DNA of 64,000 nucleotides from Musa acuminata AAA Group (taxonomy: Eukaryota; Streptophyta; Magnoliopsida; Zingiberales; Musaceae), in assembly GCF_036884655.1 (NCBI RefSeq), contig NC_088347.1, positions 13,264,001 through 13,328,000 on the forward strand, in the 5' to 3' direction. Position 1 is the first letter of the stretch; every line of letters starts with the position of its first letter. The notes beneath the pieces were generated by a model. It searched no databases, had not been told where the DNA came from, and saw only the letters and a list, made by a program, of their open reading frames with translations. Of the stretch, positions 35,600 to 48,385 are shown piece after piece. Both the position numbers and the translations under genes were made by a program.

Positions 35600-37726
35600 A
35601 AGTAATATAAAGTGATAAAATACTAAAATATAATAAGCAGAAAAGAATGTGTGTCATGTCATATATGCTATCAATCACGTGATTGGCTTGTAGGGCACCT
35701 ATGACTAGCAATATCCTAGTTGACCTAACGCCAATCACCTATGTGTTTAATCTTCATCAGACTCCTGTGATACTAAAAGACAATATAAGACAATGGCTTT
35801 GTCAGTGGATTCGCAATGTTATCTTCCTATGGAACTCTTTCCACTACTATATCTTCTCGGGCCACGATCTCTCTAATAAGCTAAAACCTCCTTAAAAAAC
35901 TTCTAATGAGACATAGGTTCTCTCATTTGAGCAATCACCCCGTAGTTGTCACATTTAAGGAAATCAGATCCTCGCTACCTAGCACGACTCCTAAATTTTT
36001 GAAGAACTTATTCATCTAGACTCCCTCCTTTATTGCCTCTACTATAACAATGTACTCCACCTCTATGGTTGATTCAGTAGTATATCTTGCTTAGAACTCT
36101 TCTAGCATACTACTCTTCCATTTAGGGTGTACACATACCTAAATTCGACTTACTATCATCAACATTGGACTAGAAACTCGAGTCTATGTGGCCTTCAACC
36201 CTAAGGCTACTACCTTCATATACTAGTAAAAGATCCTTGGTCCTTCTCAAGTACTTAAGGATACATTTTACTACTTTTCAGTGCTCTAAACTTGGATCCG
36301 TCTAATACTTACTCGTGACACTCAGAGCATACGCTATATCAGGCCTGGTATATAGCATGACATACATGATAGACCCTATCACGGAGGCATAGGGTATTTT
36401 ATCCATGTTCGCCCTCTTTTTAGGAGTCTTTAGGGACATACTCCTAAAAAGTGATATCCCATGTCTCATTGATATGAGATTTCTCTTGGAATTTTTAATA
36501 TCAAACCTTTTGACAATGGTGTCTATGTACTTGGAGTGGGACAAACCAAGTATCCTCTTGGATCTGTCTCTATAGATACGAATCCCCAAGATATAGGATG
36601 CTTCCCTTAAGTCCTTCGTGGAGAAGTGTTTAGATAACTAAGCCTTTAGTGTAGATAGCATTCCTACATCATTCCCAATGATCCAAGTGTGATCCAAGTG
36701 TGATCTACATATAACACCAAGAAGGTGATAGCGCTTCCATTTACCTTCCTATATACACAAGGCTCATCATCGTTTTTAACTAAGTCATAACATTTGATCG
36801 CCTCATTAAATCTCAAGTTCCAACTTCAAGAAGCTTCATTCCATTCATAAATGGACCTAAGCAACCTCCTCACTTTATCTGGACTATCCTTGGACATAAT
36901 CCTTCAAGTTGTATCATATATACCGCCTCCTCGAGGTTGCCATTGAGGAACATGATTTTCACGTCCATTTGCTAGATCTTATAATAATATTGTGTTGTAA
37001 TAGCCAATAGAATTCGGATGAATTTTAGTATGGCTACAAGTGAGAAAGTTTTGTTATAGTCAACACATTGCCTTTGACGATACCCCTTAGCCACTAGCCT
37101 TGCTTTATAGGTCTCTACGTTTCCATCTACTCTGATCATCTTCTTGAAGTTCCACTTACAACCAATGGGTACATTACCCTCGGGTGCATCAATTAGGTTC
37201 CAAACCTTGTTGGAGTACATGAAATCCATCTAAGAAGTCATGACTTCTTGCCACTTCCCAGAGTCTATATTCATAATAGCCTCCTCGTAGGTCTGAGGAT
37301 CAATATCCTCAACATCCTCTCCTTTAATATGTCTCATATATCTCTTAGGAGGATGAGATACTTTGTTAGATCTACGTAAAGTCAGAACTTGTGTGCTAGG
37401 TACCTGAATAGACTCAGGCAGTGGAATGGTGCTTGAGCTAGGTTCTCCAATCTCGCTCAACTCAATCATACTCCCACTATCTCCGCCAAGAATATGTTCT
37501 TTCTCAAGAAACACCGCTCACTTGACTACAAAGACCTTTTGGTCTTCGAGATGATAGAAATAATACCCATTAGTTTCCTTAGGGTATCTCACAAATATGC
37601 ACCGTTCTGTCCTGGATTCCAATTCGTCAGGGTTGTATTTTGACATAGGCAGGGCAGCCCCAAATATTAATAACCTTAAGATTGGGCTTCTTCCCTTTCC
37701 ATATCTTATATGGAGCAGACTATTAG
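35596..37726 (-). pseudogene. Ty1/copia pol fragment of a third family
   Basis: Minus strand, broken frames. Late RT with MGIRIYRDRSKRILGLSHSK and IPYASVIGSIMYVMLYTRPD is at 36302-36589. Early RT with VPIGCKWNFKKM and YKARLVAKGYRQRQCVDYNK is at 36972-37229. The linker before RT with RRSNKVSHPPKRYM is at 37230-37514. A decayed RNase H lies around 35950-36300. No LTR or gag is attached. It differs in sequence from both the 144-5368 element and the Sirevirus-like group. Confidence 0.8.
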
Positions 37727-38288
37727 AACCCTTACGATTTCTAAGCTTGGGGTTGATCTCTTTAGGGGATTGACCTCCTTAGAACTCTATAAGGGTTCCT
37801 TCCTCTAGGTTGTTTCTCAAAGGCTGCTAAAAGGATTGATCTATTTATTATGGAAAGAGGATGAATATATAGCTGTTTATAGGGATTCTAAACCCCAACT
37901 CCTTATAGGACTCATACTTAAGTCGTCATAGTTATCCTAAGTGGCATATTTTGTTGGTAGGTTCGCCCACTATATTAGCACTTTAGTAGTGGGTTGTCGT
38001 CATCGAGTCACGATCTGTCGATCAATAATGGCACTCAGTTGGGTTTGGAGTTCTCCTTGGGTAGTCATATTTGGTAGATGGCTTTAGACTGTCTCATTTT
38101 GTCCCAGCTTGAGTTTTAAACACGTCACATGGAAGACTGGATGGATTCGGGAGCTGGCGGGTAAGTCTAATCTGTATGATACCTCTTCGATGCGCTCCAA
38201 AATTTAATAGGGTCCATAGAGCTGAAGTGAAAGCTTTATAGATGCTCTAGTCTAGATTGATGTTTGCTTGTATGGCTGGAGTTGTAGG
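37727..38288 (-). pseudogene. Gypsy copy 2, 3' part: LTR piece and integrase C-terminus
   Basis: 37727-37918 matches part of the gypsy copy 1 LTR (GGTTGATCTCTTTAGGGGAT, TATA region). From about 37919 the minus strand reads through the region equivalent to 34740-34960 and the integrase C-terminus (ERIEEVSYRLDLPASSRIHPVFHV). The LTR/internal boundary is deleted. It is cut at 38288 by LTR D and continues beyond it at 46035. Confidence 0.75.
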
Positions 38289-39060
38289 TGTCAGGAATGA
38301 GTCGACACTAAGAGAGAGGGGGAGGGGGGTGTGAATTAGTACAATAGGTAAAATTACGTTAGTTTTGAAATTTTCCATACAATAAAAACTAAATTTGAAA
38401 GATAACATGAAATCTCATTCGTATATGTAGAGAAAGTAGTAGGCAAGTAAAGATTCAATTTGCAGATAAAGTAAATTGCTCAAAAGAAATATAAACCAGA
38501 TTTTTATAGTGGTTCGGTCATCGTGACCTACATCCACTCCACCGATTTATCTTCCGTCGAGGCCTCCGACATCCACTAATAGTCTTCTTTTAATAGGCGA
38601 AGACCAAGCTCCTTCTTACAACTCTATTCTCCTTTTGTAGGCTTAGGAGAGAACCTTTACACCCCTACTTACTCCTTTCTCAAACTATACTAACACTTAG
38701 ATCTTTTAGAGGAGTTCACACAAGATTACAACAACGTTTTCTTTCTTTTTCATTCTCAATTCTTGTGTTTATTAACCTGGGATGAGAGGGGTATTTATAG
38801 GCCTCAAGTTGATTGAAACTTGGAGATTAAAAATATCTTATCCTGGGTCTCCCGGGTACGGGCGGTACCACCGCCTACAACACTGATACTGGGCGGTACC
38901 ACCGCCTGACACCTTGACACTGGATGATACCACTGCCCAATCTGGTGGTACCATCACTTGACAGTCTCTCAGAGATTGTATCTGGGTGGTACCACCACCC
39001 AAACTGACGGTACCACTGCTTGACACAGTCTCAGTCTCAGAGACTATGCCACAATGGTTT
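38289..39060 (-). repeat. LTR D, left part (Sirevirus-like)
   Basis: Starts TGTCAGGAATGAG followed by a G-rich tract. It has TATA (minus strand CTATAAATACCCC) at 38789-38800 and GGTACCACC-type palindromes at 38855-39057. It is interrupted at 39060 by element EF and resumes at 45602. Confidence 0.8.
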
Positions 39061-40699
39061 TGTTAGGATCAAGAGCACTAAGAGGGGGGGGGGGGGTGAA
39101 TTAGTGCAGTGAAAAACTTTCGACGATTAAAACTGTGTTCGTACGATAAAAATGATTTCGGTAAGAAAGCCGATTTGAAAATTACTTTAACTTAAGATTA
39201 GGCAAAGTGCAGTTAAAGTAAAACTATGGAGGCAGTTTGTAGTTAAGATAGAGAATAGAATATAAATGCAAACCGAGATTTAGAGTGGTTCGGTCAATTT
39301 TGACCTACATCCACTTTTGGCTTCCTCCTCCGATGAGGTCACCGACGTCCACTAAAGGCCTTCCTTCAATAGGCAAAGATCAACCACCCTTTTACAGTTT
39401 CACTCCTTTGGACGGGCTTAGTAGTTATAGAATTTTCACTCCTCTCTTGAATGATCAAAACTTGGAAGAAAAGAGGGAGGAGAACTATTGGCCTTTACAA
39501 CACTTTTGAGCTTTAAAGTCATAGAGTAAGATCAAGCTTTCGGTGCCCTTTCATGCAGGAAAGGGTGGGGTTTATATAGGCCCCAAACTGGTTTGAATTT
39601 GGAGCTAAAAAATATCATCTCATGGATTTCCGAGGTCCTAGTGGTACTACCGCCATAACTGAGTGATACTACCACTTGGAGACCAAGCTCAGGCGGTACC
39701 ACCGCCTGATAGGGGCGGTACCACTGTCTAGTCTCACTTGGAGATTGAGCCCAGGCGGTACCACTGCCTGACCTGGGTGGTTGCACCGCCCAGCTTTCCG
39801 GAGCTCCTGGGCAGTGCCACTGCCGACCCAGGCGGTGCCACCGTCAGCCAGGAAATCTGGGTCCGAATGGGCTGATCCATTCGGCCTAATTTGGGTCTGT
39901 CAAGAGCCCAATTGCCCCCAGATTAAGTTAATGGGATCACCTCCCATTCTTAGCTTAATCTACAAGCTAACTATGATATTTCTTAAGATATTTACTACAA
40001 CTTGCTCCGGTGCGTCAATCGCTTCTTCCAACAAGCTTCCGGCGAACTTCCGACCAACATCCGACGAACCCTCGGCAATGCTCCGGCGGACTTCCGACAA
40101 ACTCCTAGACTTGTGATGATCCTCTTGGTGAGTTCCGATGTGCTTCTTTGGCAAGCTCTTGGACTTCTCGGATTTGTTCCCGTAGAACCTCCGACGACCA
40201 TCCGGACTTTCATCGAACTCTCAAACCCCCAACATGATCATGGTCTTGACTCTGGCGCAACTCCTGTAGCATGTCTTACTTCCATCGTAGTCCTGCACAT
40301 GTAAAACAAACTTTGATCTAGATAATTAATACTAAGTATTAATCAAGTTGTCTGGCATGTCATTGGTCCCTCGATGCTTCCTCTGATTCTTCGGTGCATC
40401 GTCCTCTCTTGCGGCCTATTGCCCAATTGGCTAGTTGACTCCACAACTCCGATATCCTTGGCATAATGTCTGCTCTTCTTGGCCCGATGCCCGAATCCAC
40501 TGCCCGAAGCCTTCTGTCGATATGTCGACCGATCCACCGGCCCTACGTCCAATCTTCTGACATGTTCCTCTGGCCCAACATGATTTTTCCTGCTTTAATT
40601 GTCTCATCCTGATCAAAACATCTTGCGTCACTTAAAATGTAGATTAAAATATAAACATAATTATCAATTGGTTTCATCATCGAAATATGAGATTCAACA
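39061..40699 (-). repeat. LTR E (3' LTR of element EF), 1639 bp
   Basis: Starts TGTTAGGATCAAGAGC with a G-run, ends GATTCAACA, then the PPT. TATA-like TATATA is at 39571-39580 and the palindromic array at about 39640-39850. Confidence 0.9.
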
Positions 40700-42985
40700 A
40701 TCTCCCCCTTTTTGATGATGATAACTAATTAATGATGGAGTTAAACTTAACTCCCGGAGTTTAAACAAATTCCCCTTATCAATATGCCATATTGATAGAA
40801 CCTTGAATTTAAACTGAATTCAAGTCATTGCAATATTCATCATGAATACTTGCAACACGTCATCAGGAACTTATGCATAACATCATACTTCTCCCCCTTT
40901 GTCATCAACAAAAAGGAGAAGTCCAACTATTCTTGTGTTTGTAATATAAGTTCAACTCATTGCATGAAAAACATAGTGTCAAATTTTCTTGAGATAGCAA
41001 CTGTTTACTTCTCTTTAGACTGCAAGCTAGCAATTTTTACGATATGCAAGTTTACTACATACAAGCTAGCAAATATTTCGAAAGCAAATGCAAGATAGTT
41101 TTCTTGTGTAAGCTCATGATTCTTGCTTCCTATTGCAATGTGCAACAAGTTTTGCTTCTTGAGATTGACAATATAGCACTTTTACAATTTTTGTTTCTTA
41201 AGATAGGCAAGCTTGTGATGTTCAATATAATAAGCTCTTTCTTCTCTTTTGAGAATTGCCATTTTTGCTTTCTTTGCAAAGTGCAAGCTAGCAAAATGCC
41301 AAACTAGCAAGAGATAATGTTTTACATGAGGCAAGCAAATGATTTGGCAAGTGCTACATTTGCATCTTCTCTTTAGATATGCAAGAAAGTAAGCAAGTTT
41401 TTACATTTTCTTGACTTGTGGAAGCTAGCTAATTTCTCTTTGAGATGACCATTTTCATTAATTCAAGATAGCACATTAGTAACTCTTTCTCCCCCTTTGT
41501 CATTGGCAAAAAGAAGGGAAGACCCTTTACATCAATTATGACAAAGGTAAGTATCAATCTTATTTATGCATCATTATATTTTCAAATTAAAACATGCACA
41601 TTTCAAAACCATACATTTCATTTTTCATGCATGATATAAATAAATCAATCATCATTATGAGCATATCATCCATGATACTCAAACATTAAAATTTTTAAGT
41701 ATTTATCAACGTGTTGATCATAATACCAAACATTCATCACTTAAAGCATTCATGATACACATCATATGCATCACATACATCATCATAAAAAATAAGTATT
41801 GCATGTATCATTCCATCACATGGACAATATCAAGAAGAGTCATAGTATGAAGAATCTTGATTCATAGAAAAATTTCATGTATCGAATATCGAAAAATCAA
41901 TATGATGATTTATATAAAAAATATCACAAGTTATATTCAAGAGAAAAATCATCATTTATTTTTAACTCATTTAATTTGTCAAATCAACGTTTCTTGGGCA
42001 TGCATGATATCAAAACATGGTTTCAAATCTTCAACATATAACATACATAAATTCAAAAATCGAAAGGAGAAGGGAAGAATTCAAAGGTACAAAGATTTCA
42101 ACCATCTCATAAACAAATGAAGGATCAAGTCATAAATCCAAAATTCCATGAATCATTTTAACAAATCTCCTTTTAAATAATCGAAATGATCATCAAAGGA
42201 AATCTCATATTATTCCAAGAAATCAAGATCATAATTTTGATAAAACTCATCTCAAATTCAAATCATCAAAATCATTTTATGGTTCACAAAATTCATAACA
42301 TAAGTAGATTCATGATTTTATTGATAATATATTTTCCCTTTTTTTAAGTATTTAATTTTAAGTGATTGATTTCATGTTAGCATGCTTTTTCATTTATGTT
42401 AAATAAAAACATGCATCAATGTTTAGGATCGAAAAATGAATTTCATCATAAAACCATCAAGATTAATAGATTTTCAAAAATGAATTGTTAGGATCAAGAG
42501 AATCCAAAAATGAAATTTAACACTTCCATGCATTTGGACATGGTTTTGCTATAGATTTTCAAATACAATCATGAAGATAAAACATGCTCATGATCATGAA
42601 AATTTTTGTATCCAAAACACATAATTTCCAACATGTTATTAAGGCATGTAATAGTGTAAAATTCTCATTATAGGAATCAAGTGAATGAATTAAGAACGTC
42701 CGAAAAATGATTTTAATAAGTTCATGTGTTCAGACACATTTTTGCCATATGTTTTTCAAATACACTCATGAAATAACACATGCTTATCATCATGTATAAC
42801 TTAAAATTTCATGCATAAAATTATTAATCATGGTATCAAAATATTTAATATTACATCATTATGTATTTCTTTAAATCAAACATGATTTTATTTAATCAAA
42901 ATTGAGAAATAATAATGGAAATCAACATGATACACATTATTACTTCTTAACCACATATAGCATGATTTCATATTTTCAATCAAAA
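40700..42985 (-). other. Element EF PPT, hairpin and AT-rich spacer
   Basis: The PPT (AAAAAGGGGGAGAT on the minus strand) is at 40700-40713 and the hairpin at 40777-40797. PPT-like CTCCCCCTTTGTC lies at 40891-40903 and 41489-41501, with a GCTAGC-type array between them. The rest to 42985 is AT-rich without a supported gene. Confidence 0.75.
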
Positions 42986-43930
42986 TCATTTTGTTTGTTT
43001 ATCATAAAATATGTATTTTTTTAGGGGGATTTCGATTACCTCATCATTGAAATCGGTTAAGGCGTAGTTTGCCACCTCACCTTTTTTTATTTTCTCCTCA
43101 TCTTCAGAGGAGCTCGATTCATCCCAATTTTTGTTCTTCTTCTTGTGTTTAAAGCAAGTAGTTCCATTATTTTTGCTTTTAAATTTTTTTTTCATTTGTA
43201 GTTTAAGTTCACCATCACTTGAGCTTATGCTCGAGTGGTCTTCAAATGTTCTAAATCCCAAATCCTTCCTGTTCTTTGGAAGGTTATTTTGTTCATCATG
43301 TTCATTATGTGCATTGTGTACCATTTCATATGTCATCAACGAACCAATTAGTTCTTCAAGTAGTAAGTTGTTTAGGTTTTTAGCTTCTTGTATTGCAGTT
43401 ACTTTTGAATTCTAATTTTTAGAAAGAGAACGCAAAATCTTGTTTACAAGTTCAAAATCCGAAAAACCTCTACCAAGTGCTTTTAAACCATTGACGACAT
43501 CCGTAAAACGGGTGTACATGTCTCCAATAGTTTCGCTTGGTTTCATGTGAAATAGTTCAAAATCGTGCATTAAAAAGTTGATTTTCGAATCTTTAACTCT
43601 AGAAGTGCCTTCGTGTGTGATTTCAAGAGTGTGCCATATGTCGAAAGTCATTTCGTATAAAGAAACTCGATTGAATTCATTTTTATTTAAGGCACAAAAC
43701 AAGGCATTCATAGCCTTTGAATTTAGAGAAAACGTTTTCTTCTCCAAATCATTCCAATGGTTCATTAGAAGAGAAGACATCTCAAATCCATTTTCGACTA
43801 TATGCCATAAATCAAGATTCAATGAAAGCAAGAAAACTCTAATTCGAGTTTTCCAATAAGTGTAGTCCGTCCCATTGAAGAAGGGAGGACAAATGAGAGA
43901 GTGACCCTCTTGGTTGTCGAAAAAAGCCAT
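42986..43930 (-). pseudogene. Gag of element EF, one in-frame stop
   Basis: The ATG at 43930 begins MAFFDNQEGHS and continues YTYWKTRIRVFL, KTFSLNSKAMNALFCALNK and EMTFDIWHTLEITHEGTSRV. The frame has an in-frame TAG at 43412 where a Trp codon is expected, then resumes in frame to 42986. The zinc-knuckle site reads CFKHKKKNKNWDESSSS, with the second Cys also changed. It lacks the middle acidic repeat seen in BC and J. Confidence 0.88.
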
Positions 43931-43966
43931 TTCTCTTGGGTGTTAATCCAAGTGAGAAATAACGAG

Positions 43967-43978
43967 GCTCTGATACCA
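43967..43978 (-). other. Primer binding site of element EF
   Basis: Minus strand TGGTATCAGAGC, two bases from LTR F. Confidence 0.9.
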
Positions 43979-43980
43979 AT

Positions 43981-45596
43981 TGTTAGGATCAAGAGCACTA
44001 AGGGGGGGTCAATTAGTGCAGCGGAAAACTTTCGACGAGTAAAACTGCATTCGTACGATAAAAACGATTTCAGTAAGAAAGCCGATTCGGAAATTACTTA
44101 ACTTAAGATTAGGTGAAGTACAGTTAAAGTAAAGCTATGGAAGTAGTTTATAGTTATGATAGAGAACAGAATGCAAATGCAAACCGAGATTTAGAGTGGT
44201 TCGGTCAATCTTGACCTACATCCACTTTTGGCTTCCTCCTCCAATGAGGTCACTGACGTCCACTAGAGGCCTTCTTTCAAAAGGTGAAGGCCAACCATCC
44301 TTATACAATTTCACTCCTTTTAATGGGCTTAGGAGACAACCCTTACAGATTTTTCACTCCTGTCTTGAATGATCAAAACTTGGAAGAAAAGAGAGAGGAG
44401 AACTATTGGCCTTTATAATACTTTTGAGCTCTAAAATCATAGAGTAAGATCAAGCTTTCGGTGCCTTTTCATGTAGGAAAGGGTGGGGTTTATATAGGCC
44501 CCAAACTGGTTTAAATTTGGAGCTAAAAAATGTCCTCTCCCGGATTTCCGGGGTCCTGGCGGTACTATCGCCATAACTAGGCGGTACTACCACTCGGAGA
44601 CCGAGCTCAGGCGGTACCATCGCCTGACAAGGGTGCTACCACCACCCAGTCTCAGTCGGAGACTGAGCCCAAGCGGTACCACCGCATGACCTGGGTAATT
44701 GCACCTCCCAGCTTTCCTGAGCTCCTGGGCGGTGCCACCGTCGACCCAAGCGGTGCCACCGCCAGCCAGGAAATTTGGGTCCGAATGGGCTGATCCATTC
44801 GACCCAAGTTAGGTCTATCAAGGGCCCAATGCCCCTAGATTAAGTTAATGAGATCACCTCCCATTCCTAGCTTAATCTACATGCTAACTATGATATTTCT
44901 TAAGACATTTACTGCAACTTGCTTCAGTGCGTCAATCGCTTCTTCCGCGAACTTCCTACAAATATCCGACGAACCCTCAGCGATGCTCCGGCGGACTTCC
45001 GGCAAACTCCTGGACTTGCGATGATCCACTTGGTGAGTTCCAACGAGCTTCTTTAGTAAGCTCCTGGACTTCTCGGATTTGTTCCCGTAGAACCTCCGAC
45101 GACTGTCCGGACTTCCGTCGAACTCTCAAACCCCCAACATGATCATGGTCTTGACTCCGGCGCAACTCCTGCTACATGTCTTCCATCATAGTTAATCCTG
45201 CACATGTAAAGAAAACTTCAATCTCGACAATTAATACTAAGCATTAATCAAGTTGCCCGGCATATTATTGGTCCCTCGACGCTTCGTCCGATTCTTCGGC
45301 ACATCATCCTCTCTTGCAGCCTATTGCCGAATTAGCCAGTTGACTCCGCAACTCTGATATCCTTGGCATAATGTCCGCTCTTCTTGGCTCGATGCCCGAA
45401 TCCATGGCCCGAAGCCTTCTGTTCATATGTCGACCGATCCGACGTCCAATCATATGACATGTTTCTCCGGCCCAACATGATTTTTCCTACTTTAATTGTC
45501 TCATCCTGATCGAAGCATCCTACATCACTCAAAATGCAGATTAAAACATAAACACAATTATCAATTGGTTTCATCATCAAAATATGAGATTCAATA
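43981..45596 (-). repeat. LTR F (5' LTR of element EF), 1616 bp
   Basis: Starts TGTTAGGATCAAGAGC and ends GATTCAATA (CA changed to TA), followed by TSD GGTTT. TATA-like sequence is at 44489-44498 and the palindromic array at about 44555-44770. Confidence 0.9.
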
Positions 45597-45601
45597 GGTT
45601 T

Positions 45602-46034
45602 CACCTGTTTGGTCAATGTTTGGGCCTTTTACTTGGCCCAACACATCCCAAACTTGGGTCACTGAATGAGCTTTCTCTTGGCCCAATACAGCCATATTTT
45701 GGGCCTAGTTGGCCCCTAATTGATTTGTTTTAATTACATTCTAAACCGACTCAATTAGATTCTAAAATAACTCAATCTAGACATAATTGATTACAAGCAA
45801 ATCCTATGTTGTCCGGTATGTCAATGGTTCTTCCGGTGCTTCATCCGATCCTTCGGTGTATTGCCTAATCAGCATGTTGTCTTCTCACAACATCCGATCT
45901 TCTTGGCGCAATGTCCAATCTTCTTGGCCCGATACCTGAATTCATGGCCCGAAGCCTTATGCCGATACGTCAACCATTCCTTTGGCCCGACGTCCAATCT
46001 TCTAACATGTTTACTCTGGCCCAATGTCTGATTG
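45602..46034 (-). repeat. LTR D, right part, truncated
   Basis: Continues LTR D after the EF insertion and carries the family's U3 words (GGCCCGAAGCCTTATG, GACGTCCAATCTTCTAACATG). It stops short of the normal GATTCAACA end and passes into gypsy sequence near 46035, so about 150-200 bp of the LTR end are missing. Confidence 0.7.
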
Positions 46035-48385
46035 CTCTTGCTTTCTGGAACTTGCCACTACCTCGCTTTTATGTCGTTGACATATATAACATTGTGCCAC
46101 AAATTTAGTAATAATTTTTTTCATCCCTACCCAATAAAAATTTTACTTAATTCTCTTATAGGTTCTAAGGAACAAGAGTGCCTGACTGCAGGAGTGGAAT
46201 GCATCTCTTCAAGGATGGTTTTTATGCAAGTAGAATTTGGTACAAGCACAATACGTCTCTTATAGCGTAATTCTTTTGAGTCATAACTATAATGAGCCAC
46301 GAAGCTTGATGCTTCCTCTAATTTTTTTATGATCTTACTGATTTTCAAGTCTTCCTACTATTCCCACTTAATATCCTCAAGGAAGTCGCTGGTTGGAAGT
46401 GAAATAATAAAAAATTTAGCTTGCTCGAGTAGCTATGAAAGCGCATCTACAATAACATTCTGTTTCCCCTTTTTGTAAGTTATTTCATAATCATATCCAA
46501 GAAGCTTTGTTACCCATTTTTACTACTCAGGGGAAGATATCTTCTACTCTAAAAAATATTTTAGACTTTTATAGTCGATCTTGATTTGAAAGTATTTCCC
46601 GATCAAGTATAGTCTCCATTTGGCCACCGCATGCATAATCACGAGCATTTCCTTATCATAAATAGTCATCTTGAGATGGGAAGGAGATAATGCCTTACTA
46701 GTATAAGTGAGGGGGTGGGCATCTTGCATTAGTACAACACCAATTCTGACTCTGGAGGCATCAGCTTCAATAACAAATGTCTTGTCGAAGTTGGGTAGTG
46801 CTAGTATGGGTATTATCATAATTGTGGCTTTAAGTTCATCGAAGGTGGTGGTGGCTTTGTCCGACCATTGGAAAGCAACTTGTTTTAGTAAGGAAGTAAG
46901 GGATGCACTGATCTTTCTATAGATTTTCATGAACTTGCGGTAGTAGCCTATTAAATTGAGAAAGCCATGCAGCGATTTGATATTCCTCGAGGTCGACCAG
47001 TTTTGTATTGCTTTAATTTTGGAGGGGTCTACCACCTCACCTTCCTCTGATATGATATACCCGAGATATTCACCTTTTGTTGAAGAAAGCTGCACTTCAA
47101 TTTTTTGACAAAAAGAAGATGTTCTTGCTAAATTGTCAAAACAAGTCGTAAGTGTTGAAAATGATTTTCAAGAGAAGGGCTATAAATAAGGATATCGACA
47201 AAGAAAATTAGCACAAACTTATTAAGATAATTTATGCAAATATCATTCATAAGGCTCTGGAAGGTTGAGGGAGCATTGGTGAGACCAAAGGATATTACCA
47301 AAAATTCGTAGTGGTTGTCATTATGCGTTCGGAAGGTGGTTTTTGGTATGTCTTTTTCGCATACTCGTATTTGATGATACCCGGATCGAAGGTCTAGCTT
47401 TGTGAAGACTCATGCTCCCTTTAATTCATCAAGCAATTCATCTACTACTGGAATAGGATACTTTTCCTTGATGGTTATGCCATTAAGAGCTCGGTAATCA
47501 ACGCACATTCGCCATGTTCCGTCCTTCTTTCATACGAGGAGCACTAATGAAGAGTAGGGGCTGTGACTTGGCTAAATAACTCCTGTTTCGAGCATCTCTT
47601 TTACAATTCTTTCTATTTTATCCTTTTAGAGATGTGGATACTAATATGGCCAATTATTTATCGGAGGTTTTCCTATAAGAATCGGTATTCAATGATCATG
47701 CTAATGAGTAGGAGGTAGGTTGCGTGGTTCGTCGAATATATCTGAAAATTTAGCAAGCAAAGGAAGTAGGTTTGGATCTTTAAATTCTATTATCTCTCAC
47801 TTAATTTTTTTCTCAAGTTGTAACAAAATGCCGCAGCATGCTTTGTGCAAAACGTTCTCCATTCATTGTGTGCAAATCATCGTTACGTCGCCCCTACGTT
47901 TCTCATGCAGTATCACCTATTTCCCCTTACTGTAAAATTTCATAACTAGTTTTACAAAATTTTAAGTAACATCACTTAATGTCGTTAGCCATTCGATGCT
48001 GAGCACGGCTTCATAATCATCAAGAGGGAGGAGGACGAAATATGCAATTATCTCTTGGTCCTACAGCAACAGTTTCACCCACGGGCACCTATAATCACAC
48101 TTCAAAATTTGTCCGTCGACGACCTTAACGTCAAACCTACTGCAATTCTCATTAGGTAAGGCCATCCAAATAGAAATCTTACTATTCATAAAATTATTAG
48201 TGCTCCCGGTGTCAATAAGAATGTTGATAGGTTGTTCCTTCAAAACTCCTCTCACTTTCATCATTTGTAGGTTCACATAACTAGCAAAGGCATGCATAAT
48301 AATATCAACCGGTTGCTGTTCTTCATCCGTGACCTCTTCCTCATGCTACTGGACCTCCTCCTCCATGTCTTCAAGAGGTTCAATC
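46035..48385 (-). pseudogene. Gypsy copy 2: protease, RT, RNase H and integrase zinc finger, broken
   Basis: On the minus strand the protease region with LIDTGSTNNFMNSKI is at 48061-48297. RT blocks lie at 47090-47700, including the [16 protein letters not shown] region and a YxDD site changed to FVDI. RNase H with KTFVIEADASRVRIGVVLMQ, YDKEMLVIM and IKIDYKSLKYFLE is at 46544-47095. The integrase zinc-finger region follows at 46060-46348 (RIVLVPNSTCIKTILEEMHS; CYICQRHKSE on the far side). Several stops are present. It is cut at 48385 by element GH and at 46034 by LTR D. Confidence 0.82.

Larger units (their letters stand above)
39061..45596 (-). mobile_element. Complete gag-only Sirevirus-like element EF (non-autonomous), 6536 bp
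   Basis: LTRs of about 1.63 kb flank a gag frame and AT-rich spacer, with no pol. TSD GGTTT is at 39056-39060 and 45597-45601, inside LTR D. It has the same layout as element BC but shorter LTRs, and more differences between its two LTRs, so it is older. Confidence 0.92.

Noticed and set aside
41857..42120. 87-residue frame in the element EF spacer
   Set aside because: AT-rich low-complexity sequence, not conserved as a frame in BC or J.
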